DNA of 64,000 nt from Streptomyces sp. NBC_00459 (GCF_036013955.1 NZ_CP107903.1:3286001-3350000), one strand, 5' to 3'. Positions 17,269-26,203 are shown, counted from the first letter of the stretch. Program-made: numbers and translations. Notes: a model not told the origin generated them from the letters alone.

Positions 17269-19377
17269 TCAGCCCACCACCGCCCGAGCCCCCGTGACCC
17301 GCCCGTACTGCTCCCGTACCTCGCGGTACCGCAGGAGCTCCGCCGCCACCGGATCCAGTACCCGGGCCCGGCCGCAGCCGGCCGCCGCTTCCCGCAGCCG
17401 CCGTTCCGCCTCCAGGCCGTACCGGCGGGCCGGTCCGCGCGCCGCCAGTCGGCAGCTCCACTCCACGCCCGGACCGCCGACGATGCCCACCGACATCAGC
17501 AGCACCGGGACGCCCAGGTTCGGTGCCATGACCCCGACGATCTGGGCCACCAGCCACAGCCCGCCGACGATCTGAAGGATCGTCATGGATGCCTGAGCCA
17601 GCACCGCGACCGGCCACCAGCCCGGCCGGGGCGGCCGTCCCGAGGGCGTCCCGGCGCGTGTCGCCAGCTCGTCCAGCGCCTCGGGCAGGCCCTGGGCGCC
17701 CCGTACGGCCGCCTCACGCACCGCCAGCGCCCACGGCGCGGGCAGTCCGGCCGACGCCCGCTCCGCGACCGTACGCACCGCCTGCTCGACCCGCTGGCGG
17801 GCCGTGGCCTCCTCGTCCGGTTGCTCGCCCACGGCGAAGCGGCCGGTGGAGGATTCGCGCCGGTCCTGGCACCAACGCCACAACCGCAGCCACGGGGTGC
17901 CACAGGCCCGGTTGGCGTTGCGCAGCCAGACGCGCTCGGCGGCCTGGCCCGCGGCGGTGGCGCCAACCGCGTCTGCGAGCCGGTCGGAGAACTCGTCCCG
18001 GGCCCGTTCGCTCAGTCCGGCGCGCCTTCCGGTGGCGTAGACGGGCCGCAACTGCCACGCGGCGGCGTCCAGGTCGGCCGAGATCCGGCGTGCCGCGGCA
18101 CCGCGCTCGCCCACGAACTGCCCGAGCGCCTCGCGCAGTTCGCCGACGCCGTCCCCGGTGAGCGCGGACAGCGCCAGTACGGTGGCGCCCGGTTCGCCGT
18201 ACTCCCCCAGGGCGATGCCGTCCTCGTCGAGCAGTCGCCGCAGGTCGTCGAGGACCTGGTCGGCGGCCTCCCCGGGGAGGCGGTCCACCTGGTTGAGGAC
18301 GACGAACATGACCTCCGCGTGCCCGGCCATGGGCCGCAGATAGCGCTCGTGGAGGACGGCGTCCGCGTACTTCTCCGGATCGACGACCCAGATGACCGCG
18401 TCGACCAGTGCCAGTACGCGGTCCACCTGTTCGCGGTGCTGAACGGCCGCCGAGTCGTGGTCGGGCAGGTCGACCAGGACCAGGCCGCGCAGCTGCGCCT
18501 CGGCCTCCGCGCTCTGCAAGGGGCGCCGGCGCAGCCGTCCCGGAATACCGAGCCGGTCGATGAGGGTCGCCGCGCCGTCGCTCCAACTGCACGCGATGGG
18601 CATGGCGGTGGTCGGCCGGCGTACCCCGGTCTCCGAAATGGCCACCCCGGCGAGGGCGTTGAACAGCTGCGACTTGCCGCTGCCGGTGGCGCCCGCGATC
18701 GCGACGACGGTGTGCTGCCCGGAGAGCCTGCGCCGGGCCGCCGCCTCGTCGAGGACCCGGCCGGCCTCAGCGAGCGTTCTGCTGTCCAGCCGGGTACGGG
18801 ACAACCCCACGAGCTCACGGAGCGCGTCGAGCCGCGAGCGCAGCGGCCCGTCGTACGCCAGGGGCATCACGGGCTGCGGGACGCTGCTGGAGACCCGGGT
18901 CTCGACGACCGTCTCGCGCGCGGGAGGGTCGGTCTCGGACACACGGCGCGCGATCAGACCGTCGTCCCAGGCGCCGGAGGACTCGGATTCCGTACGGGGG
19001 TCTGTACGGAGGTCGGTACGGGTGTCCTTGGTGGTGTCTTTAGTGGTGCCCTTACGGGTGGAAGGGACGCCGGAGTCAGCGTCGCCCACCACGCGCGCGG
19101 GGCCGTCTGCACCTGCACCCGCATCGATGTCGACGTCGGCGGAAGAGGCCTTCCCGGGAGCGTCGGTTTCGGGCGCCTCGCCTGCGGTGCCCTTCTCCTC
19201 GCCCTCTGTCCGCTCGTCCCTCTCCTCCTCCTTCTCCTTCTCCTTCTCGTCCTTCTCGTTCTCGTTCTCGTTCTTCTCCTCGGCTCTGTCGCCGTCGGAA
19301 AGACCCTCCCCTGGGGGCACGTTTTCGGCCGAGGCGTCGTGGTGGTCGTGGTCAGTGACGGCGGTCACCGCGGTCAC
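17269..19377 (-). CDS. dynB: Dynamin-like GTPase with C-terminal membrane segments (DynB-like)
   Basis: About 702 residues. The GTPase domain has P-loop [14 protein letters not shown], a switch-like DLPDHDS, and NQVD for guanine specificity. Two hydrophobic stretches follow near the C-terminus ([20 protein letters not shown] and [15 protein letters not shown]). The first 130 residues are acidic low complexity rich in Glu/Lys/Asn. GTGA overlap with the upstream GTPase gene means a coupled two-gene operon. Streptomyces DynA/DynB are tandem dynamin-like proteins that stabilise Z-rings in sporulation septa; the membrane-segment partner is assigned DynB. A second GTG at 19368 is an alternative start. 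A YfjP-type GTPase label would also fit. Confidence 0.75.
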   Translation of the reverse strand: MTAVTAVTDHDHHDASAENVPPGEGLSDGDRAEEKNENENEKDEKEKEKEEERDERTEGEEKGTAGEAPETDAPGKASSADVDIDAGAGADGPARVVGDADSGVPSTRKGTTKDTTKDTRTDLRTDPRTESESSGAWDDGLIARRVSETDPPARETVVETRVSSSVPQPVMPLAYDGPLRSRLDALRELVGLSRTRLDSRTLAEAGRVLDEAAARRRLSGQHTVVAIAGATGSGKSQLFNALAGVAISETGVRRPTTAMPIACSWSDGAATLIDRLGIPGRLRRRPLQSAEAEAQLRGLVLVDLPDHDSAAVQHREQVDRVLALVDAVIWVVDPEKYADAVLHERYLRPMAGHAEVMFVVLNQVDRLPGEAADQVLDDLRRLLDEDGIALGEYGEPGATVLALSALTGDGVGELREALGQFVGERGAAARRISADLDAAAWQLRPVYATGRRAGLSERARDEFSDRLADAVGATAAGQAAERVWLRNANRACGTPWLRLWRWCQDRRESSTGRFAVGEQPDEEATARQRVEQAVRTVAERASAGLPAPWALAVREAAVRGAQGLPEALDELATRAGTPSGRPPRPGWWPVAVLAQASMTILQIVGGLWLVAQIVGVMAPNLGVPVLLMSVGIVGGPGVEWSCRLAARGPARRYGLEAERRLREAAAGCGRARVLDPVAAELLRYREVREQYGRVTGARAVVG
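19220..19280. repeat. CTC/TTC/GTT-rich microsatellite inside dynB-like gene
   Basis: Imperfect hexanucleotide-like repeats (TTCTCC and TTCTCG units) encode the Glu/Lys/Asn run in the N-terminal acidic region of the DynB-like protein. Repeats with a unit divisible by three can change copy number without breaking the frame. Confidence 0.7.
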
Positions 19378-20993
19378 CTCTCCTTCTGCAGTACGGACAG
19401 CGCGGCGATGAGTTCGGCCTGGGGCTCCGGATGGACGTCAAGGGCGTCGAGCGGGGCAAGACGGCGCTCGCGTTCGGTGTGCATGACCCGGTCCAGGTGT
19501 TCGACAAGCAGCCGTCCGCCCCGGTCGCGCAGTCGCAGGGCGCCGTGGGCGCCGATACGTTCGGCGAGCCCCTCGCCCGCGGACCGGGCGCGTCGGCCGC
19601 CCAGCAGAGCGGTGGCGACGAGCGCGGCGACCACCTCGACGTCCGTGGCGGTGCTCCGGTCGAGGTCGCGCAGCTCCTCCTCTGCGTACTCCTCCAGCTC
19701 GCGCCGCCACCGGCGTACGGCCATGCCGATGCGGTGTTCGACGCTCTCCTGGGACGGGTCGCGGCCCGTCAGGCCCGGGGCGTCCGCAGCGGGTTCGCGG
19801 CGCCAGGAGTCGTCGACGCGTTCGTCGGCGGCGGTGACGGAGCAGAGCAGGAGCGCGCAGAGGCTCTCCACCAGAGCGTCGAGGAGTTCGCCCGCTGAAC
19901 AGTCCAGCGGGAAGGCACGCCACCGCTTCAGCGCATCCCCGGCGAGGACTGCGCCGGCCTGCAACCGCCCCCGTACGCGCGCGTGCTCGCTGTCGTAGGC
20001 CCCGTCGACGGCCGCGGTGAGCCGTAGGGCGGCCGAGTACTGCGCGGCGGCGGCGCCGGCCAGCTCGGGCATGCGGGACTTGAGGGAGTCGAGGACGCCG
20101 TACGCCGTACGGGCCATGGCCTGTTGGCGGCTGGCCGGGTCCTGCGCCTGCTGGGCGAGCCAGGCGCGCAGCGGCGCCACCGCGGTGGCCGGAAGAAGCC
20201 CACCGCCCCAGGCGGACTCGGGCAGTTCGGGCACGGTGAAGCGCGGTACGTCACCGAGGCCCGCCTTGGTGAGGAGGGCGCCGTACTGCCGGGACACCTC
20301 GGACACCACCTGGTGGGGCACCCGGTCGAGGACGGTGACGAGGGAGGCCTGGTAGTCCTTGGCGGTGCGCAGGAGGTGCCAGGGGACGGCGTCGGCGTAT
20401 CGCGCGGCCGTGGTGACCATGATCCAGATGTCCGCGGCGCAGATCAGTTCGGCGGCGAGGACGCGGTTGTCGGCGATGAGGGAGTCGACGTCGGGGGCGT
20501 CGAGGAGGGCGAGCCCGCGCGGCAGGCTCTCGGCGGTCTCGACGCGCAGGACCCGTGCCCCGTCCTCGCCGGGGAGCAGCAGATCGTCGCCGGGGTCCTG
20601 TCCCGGCTCCTGTGGGGGCACCCACACGCGCGTGAGGTCGGGCAGTACGCGCATCCCGCTGAACCAGTGATGATCCTCGGGATGGCAGACCAGTACCGGC
20701 GTCCGGGTTGTGGGCCGCAGTACGCCGGCCTCGCTGACCCGGCGCCCCACAAGGGAGTTGACGAGGGTCGACTTGCCGGCCCCGGTGGACCCGCCCACAA
20801 CGGCGAGCAAGGGCGCTTCAGGTTCTCTCAGGCGGGGCACCAAGTAGTCGTCGAGTTGCGCGAGCAGTTCGTCGCGGTTGGCACGCGCGCGTGGAGCCCC
20901 GGGCAGGGGCAGCGGGAAGCGTGCGGCAGCGACACGGTCGCGCAGGGCGGAGAGTGCGTCGAGCAGCTGAGGCCGTACGTCCAAGGTCACCAC
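19374..20993 (-). CDS. dynA: Dynamin-like GTPase (DynA-like)
   Basis: About 539 residues; dynamin-type GTPase with P-loop [36 protein letters not shown] (switch II type) and VLDRVP in the specificity position. No membrane helix is seen, in contrast to the downstream partner. GTG at 20993 (or the adjacent GTG at 20990) is preferred over the upstream ATG at 21032, because the codons in between (cag aat tcc cct aaa att) have lost the GC-rich third position of coding DNA. Overlap with the next gene implies co-translation. The pair fits Streptomyces DynA/DynB; the name rests on arrangement and domain layout. Confidence 0.75.
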   Translation of the reverse strand: MVTLDVRPQLLDALSALRDRVAAARFPLPLPGAPRARANRDELLAQLDDYLVPRLREPEAPLLAVVGGSTGAGKSTLVNSLVGRRVSEAGVLRPTTRTPVLVCHPEDHHWFSGMRVLPDLTRVWVPPQEPGQDPGDDLLLPGEDGARVLRVETAESLPRGLALLDAPDVDSLIADNRVLAAELICAADIWIMVTTAARYADAVPWHLLRTAKDYQASLVTVLDRVPHQVVSEVSRQYGALLTKAGLGDVPRFTVPELPESAWGGGLLPATAVAPLRAWLAQQAQDPASRQQAMARTAYGVLDSLKSRMPELAGAAAAQYSAALRLTAAVDGAYDSEHARVRGRLQAGAVLAGDALKRWRAFPLDCSAGELLDALVESLCALLLCSVTAADERVDDSWRREPAADAPGLTGRDPSQESVEHRIGMAVRRWRRELEEYAEEELRDLDRSTATDVEVVAALVATALLGGRRARSAGEGLAERIGAHGALRLRDRGGRLLVEHLDRVMHTERERRLAPLDALDVHPEPQAELIAALSVLQKER

Positions 20994-21009
20994 ATGTGAA
21001 GAATGCCCA

Positions 21010-21015
21010 ATTTTA
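21010..21015 (-). promoter_or_regulatory. Possible -10 hexamer for the dynAB-like operon
   Basis: TAAAAT on the minus strand, about 16 bases from the proposed GTG start, in an unusually A/T-rich stretch. If real, the transcript would have a very short leader. No consensus -35 is evident. Confidence 0.3.
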
Positions 21016-21316
21016 GGGGAATTCTGAAGCATATGGGCACACCTGCGCGCCGACGGAACACAAGGGACGGAAGGGACGACTAGGACGTAGGCGTAGTCCA
21101 GGCATAACGAGTGCACAACACCCGATGCGCGAGAAGGCAAAAGCGGTGCACGATTCGTACCTGCCTGCGATTATCAGGACCGCTTCACTGAACCTCCACA
21201 TTGAGCCACGGAGGTGAAGCAACCAGGACAAGGACCCGGGAGCCCTATCCTTGTCCCCGGCAACGTCAGGGACCGGCCCACACCAGGGCCCACCCTGACC
21301 GAGGCCACCACACCCG
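21016..21316. other. Intergenic region between dynA-like gene and tRNA-Arg
   Basis: About 300 bases without a supported gene. It holds the upstream sequence of the dynamin operon and two neighbouring inverted repeats at 21182-21256 (separate entry). The tRNA promoter must lie just before 21317, but I cannot identify its hexamers. Confidence 0.6.
21182..21256. repeat. Two adjacent inverted repeats upstream of tRNA-Arg
   Basis: First: GCTTCAC-TGAA-CCTCC pairs with GGAGGTGAAGC at 21210-21220, giving a bulged stem. Second: GGACAAGGA at 21226-21234 pairs perfectly with TCCTTGTCC at 21248-21256 across a 13-base spacer. Neither has a U-tract, so they are not ordinary intrinsic terminators. Confidence 0.5.
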
Positions 21317-21389
21317 GCCCCCGTAGCTCAGTGGATAGAGCAGGCGCCTTCTAAGCGCTTGGCCGCAGGTTCGAGTCCTGCCGGGGGCG
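21317..21389 (+). tRNA. tRNA-Arg (anticodon TCT)
   Basis: Full cloverleaf by eye: acceptor GCCCCCG with CGGGGGC at 21382-21388, D-stem GCTC/GAGC, anticodon stem GGCGC/GCGCT with loop CTTCTAA (anticodon TCT, reading AGA), T-arm GCAGG-TTCGAGT-CCTGC, discriminator G at 21389. CCA is not encoded. The 3' half is the attachment site of the integrative elements described downstream. Confidence 0.97.
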
Positions 21390-21594
21390 CAAGTCTCAGC
21401 TCTCCTTCGGGAGGGCCTTTTTGCTGGTCAGATCGGGTTTCACTCGTACGCCACAGCCCCGGACACTCCCCCGACGATCATGGGGAAGGTTCCGGGGCTG
21501 TCCGGCTGTCACCGGGTTTTCGCGGGTGGCCGTGTCGAATACGTGTCGAAGTTCTCGGCGAGAAAGCTCAGCCGGCGTCGGGCAGTTCGGGGAG
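21361..21594. repeat. Direct repeat copy 1: tRNA 3' end (att) plus integrase tail
   Basis: Starts in the tRNA T-arm (GGCCGCAGGTTCGAGTCCTG), runs through the terminator, a conserved stretch with CGGGGCTGTCCGGCTGTCACC, and ends in the last codons of an integrase gene on the minus strand (LPELPDAG then stop at about 21568). Copy 2 is at 22843-23064; the two are largely identical with small indels. This is the mark of site-specific integration with the int gene next to att. Confidence 0.85.
21399..21422 (+). terminator. Intrinsic terminator after tRNA-Arg
   Basis: GCTCTCC, a TTC loop, GGGAGGGC, then CTTTTT: a stem with a T-run 10 bases past the tRNA, the textbook Rho-independent form. A diverged copy with a T-run is present in the second repeat near 22881-22905. 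Confidence 0.8.
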
Positions 21595-21625
21595 GCCAGG
21601 GCCACCGGACTCCAGTTGTGGCCGA

Positions 21626-22051
21626 TCAGGCAGGAATCCAGCCAGGCCACTGTGGAGGGACGTTGCTCGCAGGGCAGAGGCCGGAGTCGCCTGGATAGCC
21701 GTCCAGCGTCCCTCGGCTCGCGAAGAGCCACCACGCCAACCCCACCGTCGCAACAACCACCAGCACCGTCGACAGCGAGACACGAACCACTGTCCGCGAG
21801 TGGAGCACCATGCGTTGGCCAAAGGCCCACGCCACAAGCCCGACGAGTGCTTCGGCTCCCACTACGAGAGGAAGCAGGAAGTTGAGTTCGAAGCGTCCGC
21901 CGGCGTCGTAGCCCGCGTCACAGTACGCGCGTGCCCAGACGGTCAGAGACCAGGCGCCGCAGCCGACAGCAGCTCCGAACAGTGCGGAGGCCGCCCAGGG
22001 GAGGCATGAGTCGGGTCTCGGCTTGGCTGTGTCCACGGCATGACACGACAT
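21626..22051 (-). CDS. Small membrane protein of the integrated remnant
   Basis: About 141 residues with hydrophobic segments AASALFGAAVGCGAWSL, FLLPLVVGAEALVGLVAWAF and VVRVSLSTVLVVVATVGLAW, and a conserved-looking C-terminus GYPGDSGLCPASNVPPQWP. The family is not one I can name. The start is uncertain (ATG at 22051, or the frame extends to 22147). It lies between the two att repeats, so it is probably element cargo. Confidence 0.6.
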   Translation of the reverse strand: MSCHAVDTAKPRPDSCLPWAASALFGAAVGCGAWSLTVWARAYCDAGYDAGGRFELNFLLPLVVGAEALVGLVAWAFGQRMVLHSRTVVRVSLSTVLVVVATVGLAWWLFASRGTLDGYPGDSGLCPASNVPPQWPGWIPA

Positions 22052-22315
22052 CGAACACACCGCATCCGGTTCCGCGAGCGGGCGGGTACCCCTGGAGGAC
22101 GCCGTCGGCAGCGCGGCTGAGGCCAGCGGGGGTACAGCCAGGCACACGCGCGCCTGGTCGATCGACGCGCCCTCCGCCGTGGCCGGCTTTCGTCGGCTGG
22201 GGTTCAGACGGCCCGCATTTCACTCCGAAACACCAGCTCAGGAGCCTGCGACTACTTGGAATGCCAGCTGCGGACGACAGTCAGGCAAGGTGGGCTGTTT
22301 GTCCCCATCGAGGGC

Positions 22316-22801
22316 TCAGTCCTCACCCACCTGCAGCAACACCACCGTGAAGTGACCGTCAGTCCCCGCAACAACACCATCGAAGGTATGTCGGGTGACC
22401 GGGTTCCATGCCCGTGCTCGGGGTGAGAGGTCGTTGATGTTCGTGTACCAGACCGCCTCGTAGCCCAGCAGGCGCACGACACGTTCCGCCGCTCTGTGCG
22501 CGTGGGTGTGGTCACGGCGTCTTGAGTCCGGGAACACGAGGTCGTAGGCCGCCAGGTGGGTCAAGTGCTCCACGGCGTCCTCGGCGTCGATCTTCGAGAG
22601 TGCGTCCTCGATCTCTACCGGTGTGTCCGGGCCGACTGCGCCTTTCACTGCGTAGTGCTTCCAAGCTTGTTCGGCCTCGGCGGCTACTTGGCACACGAGT
22701 TCCGGAACCGAACCGCCGGGCTCCTCGACCAAAAGGCCGAAGACTCCTTCTTCTCGCGACAACGAGCCGGTGAGAGCGCGCAGTTCTGAGGCTTTGTCCA
22801 C
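22316..22801 (-). CDS. Hypothetical protein of the integrated remnant
   Basis: 161 residues, acidic and soluble, starting MDKASELRALTGSLSREE with GTG at 22801. No membrane segment or catalytic motif is seen. The middle (EIEDALSKIDAEDAVEHL) is helical, and the C-terminus (HFTVVLLQVGED) looks like the end of a folded domain. Third-position composition supports real coding. It sits just inside the second att repeat. Confidence 0.6.
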   Translation of the reverse strand: MDKASELRALTGSLSREEGVFGLLVEEPGGSVPELVCQVAAEAEQAWKHYAVKGAVGPDTPVEIEDALSKIDAEDAVEHLTHLAAYDLVFPDSRRRDHTHAHRAAERVVRLLGYEAVWYTNINDLSPRARAWNPVTRHTFDGVVAGTDGHFTVVLLQVGED

Positions 22802-22842
22802 CGTGTCATTCTCTACCGGGCCAGCACCAACCAGGCCACGGT

Positions 22843-23064
22843 GGCCACAGGTTCGAGTCCTGCCCGGGGCGCAAAGACTCAGCTCCCCCTTGTGAGGGCA
22901 TTTTTGCTGTTCAGATCCGGTTTCACTCGCACGCCAAAGCCCCGGACACTACCCCAACGAACGGGGCAGGTTCCGGGGCTGTCCGGCTGTCACCGGGTTT
23001 TCGCGGGTGGCCGTGTCGAAGTTCTCAGCGAGAAACCTCAGCCGGCGTCGGGCAGCTCGGGGAG
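22843..23064. repeat. Direct repeat copy 2: att site plus integrase tail
   Basis: Begins GGCCACAGGTTCGAGTCCTG, without the 5' half of a tRNA, and repeats the copy 1 sequence up to the integrase stop codon region. It marks the junction between two tandem element remnants, 21361-22842 and 22843 onward. Confidence 0.85.
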
Positions 23065-23300
23065 ATCCCCCGCAGCCTCCAGGCGCCTTTTCAGGTCAGG
23101 CAACTGCCCCTCGACGCACCGAGCGTAAGTAGCCAGCAGCACCGGCACGCTGTTTCCGCCCCAGTCGGCCACCTGGGCGGGTGGGATCCCGTCATTGAGC
23201 CACTTCGTGAGGCGCGTGTGCCGGTTGTCGTACACCCGCCGCCCTGTGGGCGACTCGAAGACGTGCGGGGCCAGGACGGCCTTACGCGCACTGCGAAGCG
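23038..23300 (-). pseudogene. Tyrosine site-specific integrase, C-terminal remnant
   Basis: Only the last 85 or so residues remain. They show the catalytic HxxR-type box in YDNRHTRLTKWLNDGIPP, followed by VADWGGNSVPVLLATYARC, which carries the conserved Trp/Asn-box and the nucleophile tyrosine. The upstream part in frame (ARKAVLAPHVFESPTGRR) is recognisable, then similarity stops at about 23300, so the N-terminal and core-binding domains are deleted. Position beside the att repeat is as expected for an actinobacterial element of the pSAM2 style. It cannot be functional. Confidence 0.88.
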
Positions 23301-23426
23301 ATCACGAAGAACCTAAACCAGGATCTCGACTCTCAGGAAAAGCGCTTGGAAGCGTGGACGAGAGTGGGAGAAAAGCGTCTTGACCTAGATGATGCGATAG
23401 CAAGCGCCGTGAACCCACGAAACTGA
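23295..23426 (+). pseudogene. C-terminal fragment of an unidentified protein
   Basis: The plus strand has a 43-codon open stretch ending in TGA at 23424-23426 that reads like real protein (DLDSQEKRLEAWTRVGEKRL and DLDDAIASAVNPRN), with no start codon or ribosome site. It abuts exactly the point where the integrase remnant is cut, so it looks like the other side of a deletion junction. Confidence 0.3.
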
Positions 23427-23831
23427 CGGCAGGCCGACGGCGCGGCGGTATGTCATGGGCTGAAGCGCAAGATGCGCAAGAAGCGCTGACTTCGGGTGAC
23501 ATCCACAGTGCAGGAAGCGGACATCCTTGCTCGGCTCAGCACATCCGATCCAACCACCCGTTGCACCCGTGAGCCGCACTCGGCATCGAACTCCTAAAGT
23601 GGGTACAGCAGGTTTGTCTCTAAGCACTTCTTTGGGCTCCACTACACCGAGTTCTTTTGGCTCCATGGGCCGGCTGGAGGGGGCGTACGGGGAGGGTTTT
23701 CGCGCCCCTGTAGAAAGGCGATTTGGCCCCACTTCGATCGAGTGGTTCCACTGGCCGGGACGGTTATCTGGCCGCCAGTGATCACTGTGCGTGAGCGGGC
23801 CCGCGTCGGCTTGCCACAGTGGAGCCCGGCC
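23427..23831. other. Non-coding stretch in the decayed element
   Basis: 405 bases of lower GC than the flanks, with scattered stops in all frames that matter and no RNA structure or repeat that I can support. Probably eroded element DNA. Confidence 0.5.
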
Positions 23832-24592
23832 TCACCGGGCCGTGATGTGCGCCGCCCCGAACAGGCGCTTGGCCATGCCGAGGCGTTCATACGTGGCGAT
23901 GGCCGGCGCGTTACCGGTGAGCACCATGAGCGCGGCGCGGCCGTGCTGGTTGACGAGGGCGTCCACGACGAAGCCGCACACGGCCCGCGCAAGACCCCGC
24001 CCGCGGGCGCCGGGGTGGGTGACCACCCCGCCCATGAACCCGCACCCGGCCGCGGACCACGCGTCCGCCGCCACCGCCAGCGGCTTCGCCCCGACGCTGC
24101 CGTCCACCTCGCCGACGACCCCCGCCCAGCGGCGCATGCCCGCGCGTCCCGGCTGCGCGTAGGAGTCAGGGAAGAAGCGGTCGAACAGCGAGGCCGTCTC
24201 CTTCTCCTCTCGGGCGTTCAGCCACCGCACGCCTGCGGCGGCGGCACCGGATGGGGACGTGGCCTCCATCCAGAAGAAGTTGTGGACCGGCGACAGGTTG
24301 GGCAGCTGCCCAACCAGCGCATCGATCAAGGAGGCTTCCCCCAAGACTCGGTAGGACGGGCCGATCTCCTCCAGGATCCGCCGGACCAACACGGCCACGT
24401 CGGCGCCGTCGCCCTTGACCGCAAGCCGGTCCTGTGAGGGTTCGGGCTCGCCACCGCCAGCGCCGCGCCGTGGCACCAGGCCCGTACCCCCGGCCCCAGG
24501 CCGTCACCGCCTTGCCCCTGGGCGGCCCAGACCAGATGTCCGTCGCCGGCCGCGGCCTGCTCGATATCGCTGAGCCGTGCAAGTTCCTCCAT
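23832..24592 (-). pseudogene. GNAT acetyltransferase, frameshifted
   Basis: The N-terminus is in one frame (ATG at 24592, MEELARLSDIEQAAAGDGHL to GAALAVASPN) and the remainder in another (QDRLAVKGDGADVAVLVRRI onward), with the switch at about 24430-24445. Joined, the protein would be about 250 residues with a C-terminal GNAT domain: acetyl-CoA loop in VVTHPGARGRGLARAVCGF and ALMVLTGNAPAIATYERLGM. Either a true inactivating indel or a sequencing error; clustering with other broken genes favours decay. The C-terminal piece alone lacks a plausible start. Confidence 0.75.
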
Positions 24593-24843
24593 ACGCCGTG
24601 CTTACCAGGCGTTCTTGGAGTCCCGCTGTGACCCAGCCCTCATCGATCACCGAATGTGATCACGTATCTGGCCGTACCTGGGGAATGTGAAGTGGCCGCC
24701 GACAGCCAAGTGGAGCCAGATCAATTTCTTGTTCCGCGGAGCCACTTCAACCCCGTGCACTGGAGCCCAAACAATTGCTTACAAACAGTAGGTTCGAATC
24801 TTAGCATTTGGACCTGTAGCAGGTCATCCTTCAGACGACTCTC

Positions 24844-25110
24844 GTGGGTTCCCTGATCGGTATTGTGGCGGGGCTTACTTTCGGTTCCTCCACCATTCCG
24901 GCAACCATTAATATGGATACTCTGCCTACCGGCTTCTATAACGGGCTTAACATCATAGGACAGCTTTTTTCTATTGCTGGAGCTGCCTACATCGTTCGCA
25001 TCGCAGGGGATGCGTTGATCGTTACCCGGCGCGTCTCTGGGTCCCGGGTGAACCCTGCCCCGCCTCCCGGTTCTGATTCACCCGACGCATCACCTCCTGG
25101 TTCCGGCTAG
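24844..25110 (+). CDS. Small hydrophobic hypothetical protein in a low-GC patch
   Basis: 88 residues, GTG start without a clear ribosome site. Two hydrophobic stretches (LIGIVAGLTFGSSTIPATIN and NIIGQLFSIAGAAYIVRIAG) and a Pro/Gly/Ser tail. Codon use (att, ttt, aat, ata) is unlike the rest of the window, suggesting DNA acquired from a lower-GC source. It could be the end of a longer broken gene. Confidence 0.4.
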   Translation: MGSLIGIVAGLTFGSSTIPATINMDTLPTGFYNGLNIIGQLFSIAGAAYIVRIAGDALIVTRRVSGSRVNPAPPPGSDSPDASPPGSG

Positions 25111-25245
25111 CGGCAGAAGAGCCTCCTCGGGGACCCCCTCACGCCGAGCTGATCAGCTCGACCGCCTGCACGACGCCCAGGTCAGGCTGGTCACCTCCGT
25201 CTCAGCCCCGGCATCGGGGTTCAGTTCGCGCCGACGGATGGCCGA

Positions 25246-25940
25246 CTACCACTCCTCGTCCAGTACCTGGGCAGCCGTGCGTGGGTCCATGAGGTTGGAC
25301 CACGCCTGTCTGCCGGGAGCAGGTCCCGCTTCGGCAGGGCGTACTCCGGAAACCAGCCCTCAGCCTCGCAGCCGGGGGCATTGCGCAGGATCAGCACGGT
25401 CAGGTTCGGCGGAACGGAGCCGGTGATCCGGACGGCGAGGTAGGTCTCGTGGCCGTCGTCCGCACACATCTGGAGGCCAAGGGTGAGGGTGTCGAACTCG
25501 CGCGTGTGCTCACGGCCGTCGCGCAGCGTGGCGTGCGCCAGGTCCAGCAGAGTCGCCCGCAGGCGGCGCACGAAGCGAACACCAGCCTCGGCGCGGTAAC
25601 GGACATGGTCCTCGCGTGCGGGCAGGAGGTGAGCGGTGTGTGTCGCGGTCTTCAGCCCGTCGGAATGTTCCGCGTTGTAGCGAGCCCGGACGGCGCGGCC
25701 GTCGGCCTCCAGGGCTGCGTAGAAGTCATCGACCGAGCCGTCCTCGCGCCGACCCGCCGCGACCAGCCACGGCAGATCGGCATCCAGCCAAACCCGCGCC
25801 GCACCATCGCTGCACCTTGACCTTGAACAGCACCTGGTCTCCACGGACCGGATGCGTTCATGCTTGCCGTTCTTGTCCGCGAACTGCTCGGACGCCTTGG
25901 CCAGCACCGGGTGGTCGATCTCGTCCAGCGGCACCGTCAC
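25246..25940 (-). pseudogene. Partner protein of the small RHH-like gene, frameshifted
   Basis: Starts at GTG 25940, overlapping the upstream small gene in GTGA. Most of the frame reads well (VWLDADLPWLVAAGRREDG, GVRFVRRLRATLLDLAHATL, GHETYLAVRITGSVPPNL). Near residues 34-45 the frame-shifted translation VLFKVKVQRW is far more protein-like than the in-frame cysteine/arginine run, implying two compensating indels. At about 25309 another shift restores AWSNLMDPRTAAQVLDEEW with a stop at 25246, whereas the unshifted frame runs to 25221 with unlikely residues. Family unknown. The order suggests an antitoxin-like or DNA-binding small protein followed by its partner. Confidence 0.6.
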
Positions 25941-26107
25941 CCGGACCGCAGATCCTCACGGCGCTGCTCCAGATACACCCGGACCGCCTCGGCCACCAGG
26001 TCTTTCTTCGTCAGCCCCAGGAAATGAGCGCCCTGGCTGATCAATTTGTCCGTCGCCGGGTCCACCTTCAGCGGGGACTGGCGTACCGACTTCGTCGCCG
26101 TCGTCAT
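25937..26107 (-). CDS. 56-residue ribbon-helix-helix-like DNA-binding protein
   Basis: Reads MTTATKSVRQSPLKVDPATD, then KLISQGAHFLGLTKKDLVAE and AVRVYLEQRREDLRSG. A short beta-like strand (SPLKVDPAT) followed by two helices with the turn GLTKKDLVAEAV is the layout of ribbon-helix-helix repressors of toxin-antitoxin and plasmid partition systems. Strong GGAGG about nine bases before the ATG. The stop overlaps the next start (GTGA). The upstream direct repeat TACCT-N3-TACCT at 26129-26141 on the plus strand could be its operator. It is the only gene of this pair that looks intact. Confidence 0.6.
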   Translation of the reverse strand: MTTATKSVRQSPLKVDPATDKLISQGAHFLGLTKKDLVAEAVRVYLEQRREDLRSG

Positions 26108-26128
26108 CGTCAACACCTCCGCTTCTAG

Positions 26129-26141
26129 TACCTGAATACCT
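26129..26141. promoter_or_regulatory. Possible operator half-site pair (TACCT repeats)
   Basis: TACCT, three bases, TACCT, about 22 bases upstream of the RHH-like gene start. Short direct half-sites at 8-base spacing are usual for ribbon-helix-helix autoregulators. Short enough to occur by chance. Confidence 0.25.
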
Positions 26142-26203
26142 CATGGTGTAGTTGTTCTGGCGGTGACCTGCGGACAGGCAGGTGAGCACATCACTCAGGC
26201 CCG

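Noticed and set aside
16849..19998. Long open plus-strand frame across the ssb/dynB/dynA region
   Set aside because: Shadow of recognised minus-strand genes; low-complexity Arg/Pro/Ser translation.
23385..23781. Short overlapping open frames on both strands after the integrase remnant
   Set aside because: No ribosome sites, no third-position bias and no recognisable domain.
24785..24810. GTAGGTTCGAATCTTAG, looks like a tRNA T-arm
   Set aside because: The arms do not pair properly and no acceptor or anticodon arms can be placed around it.
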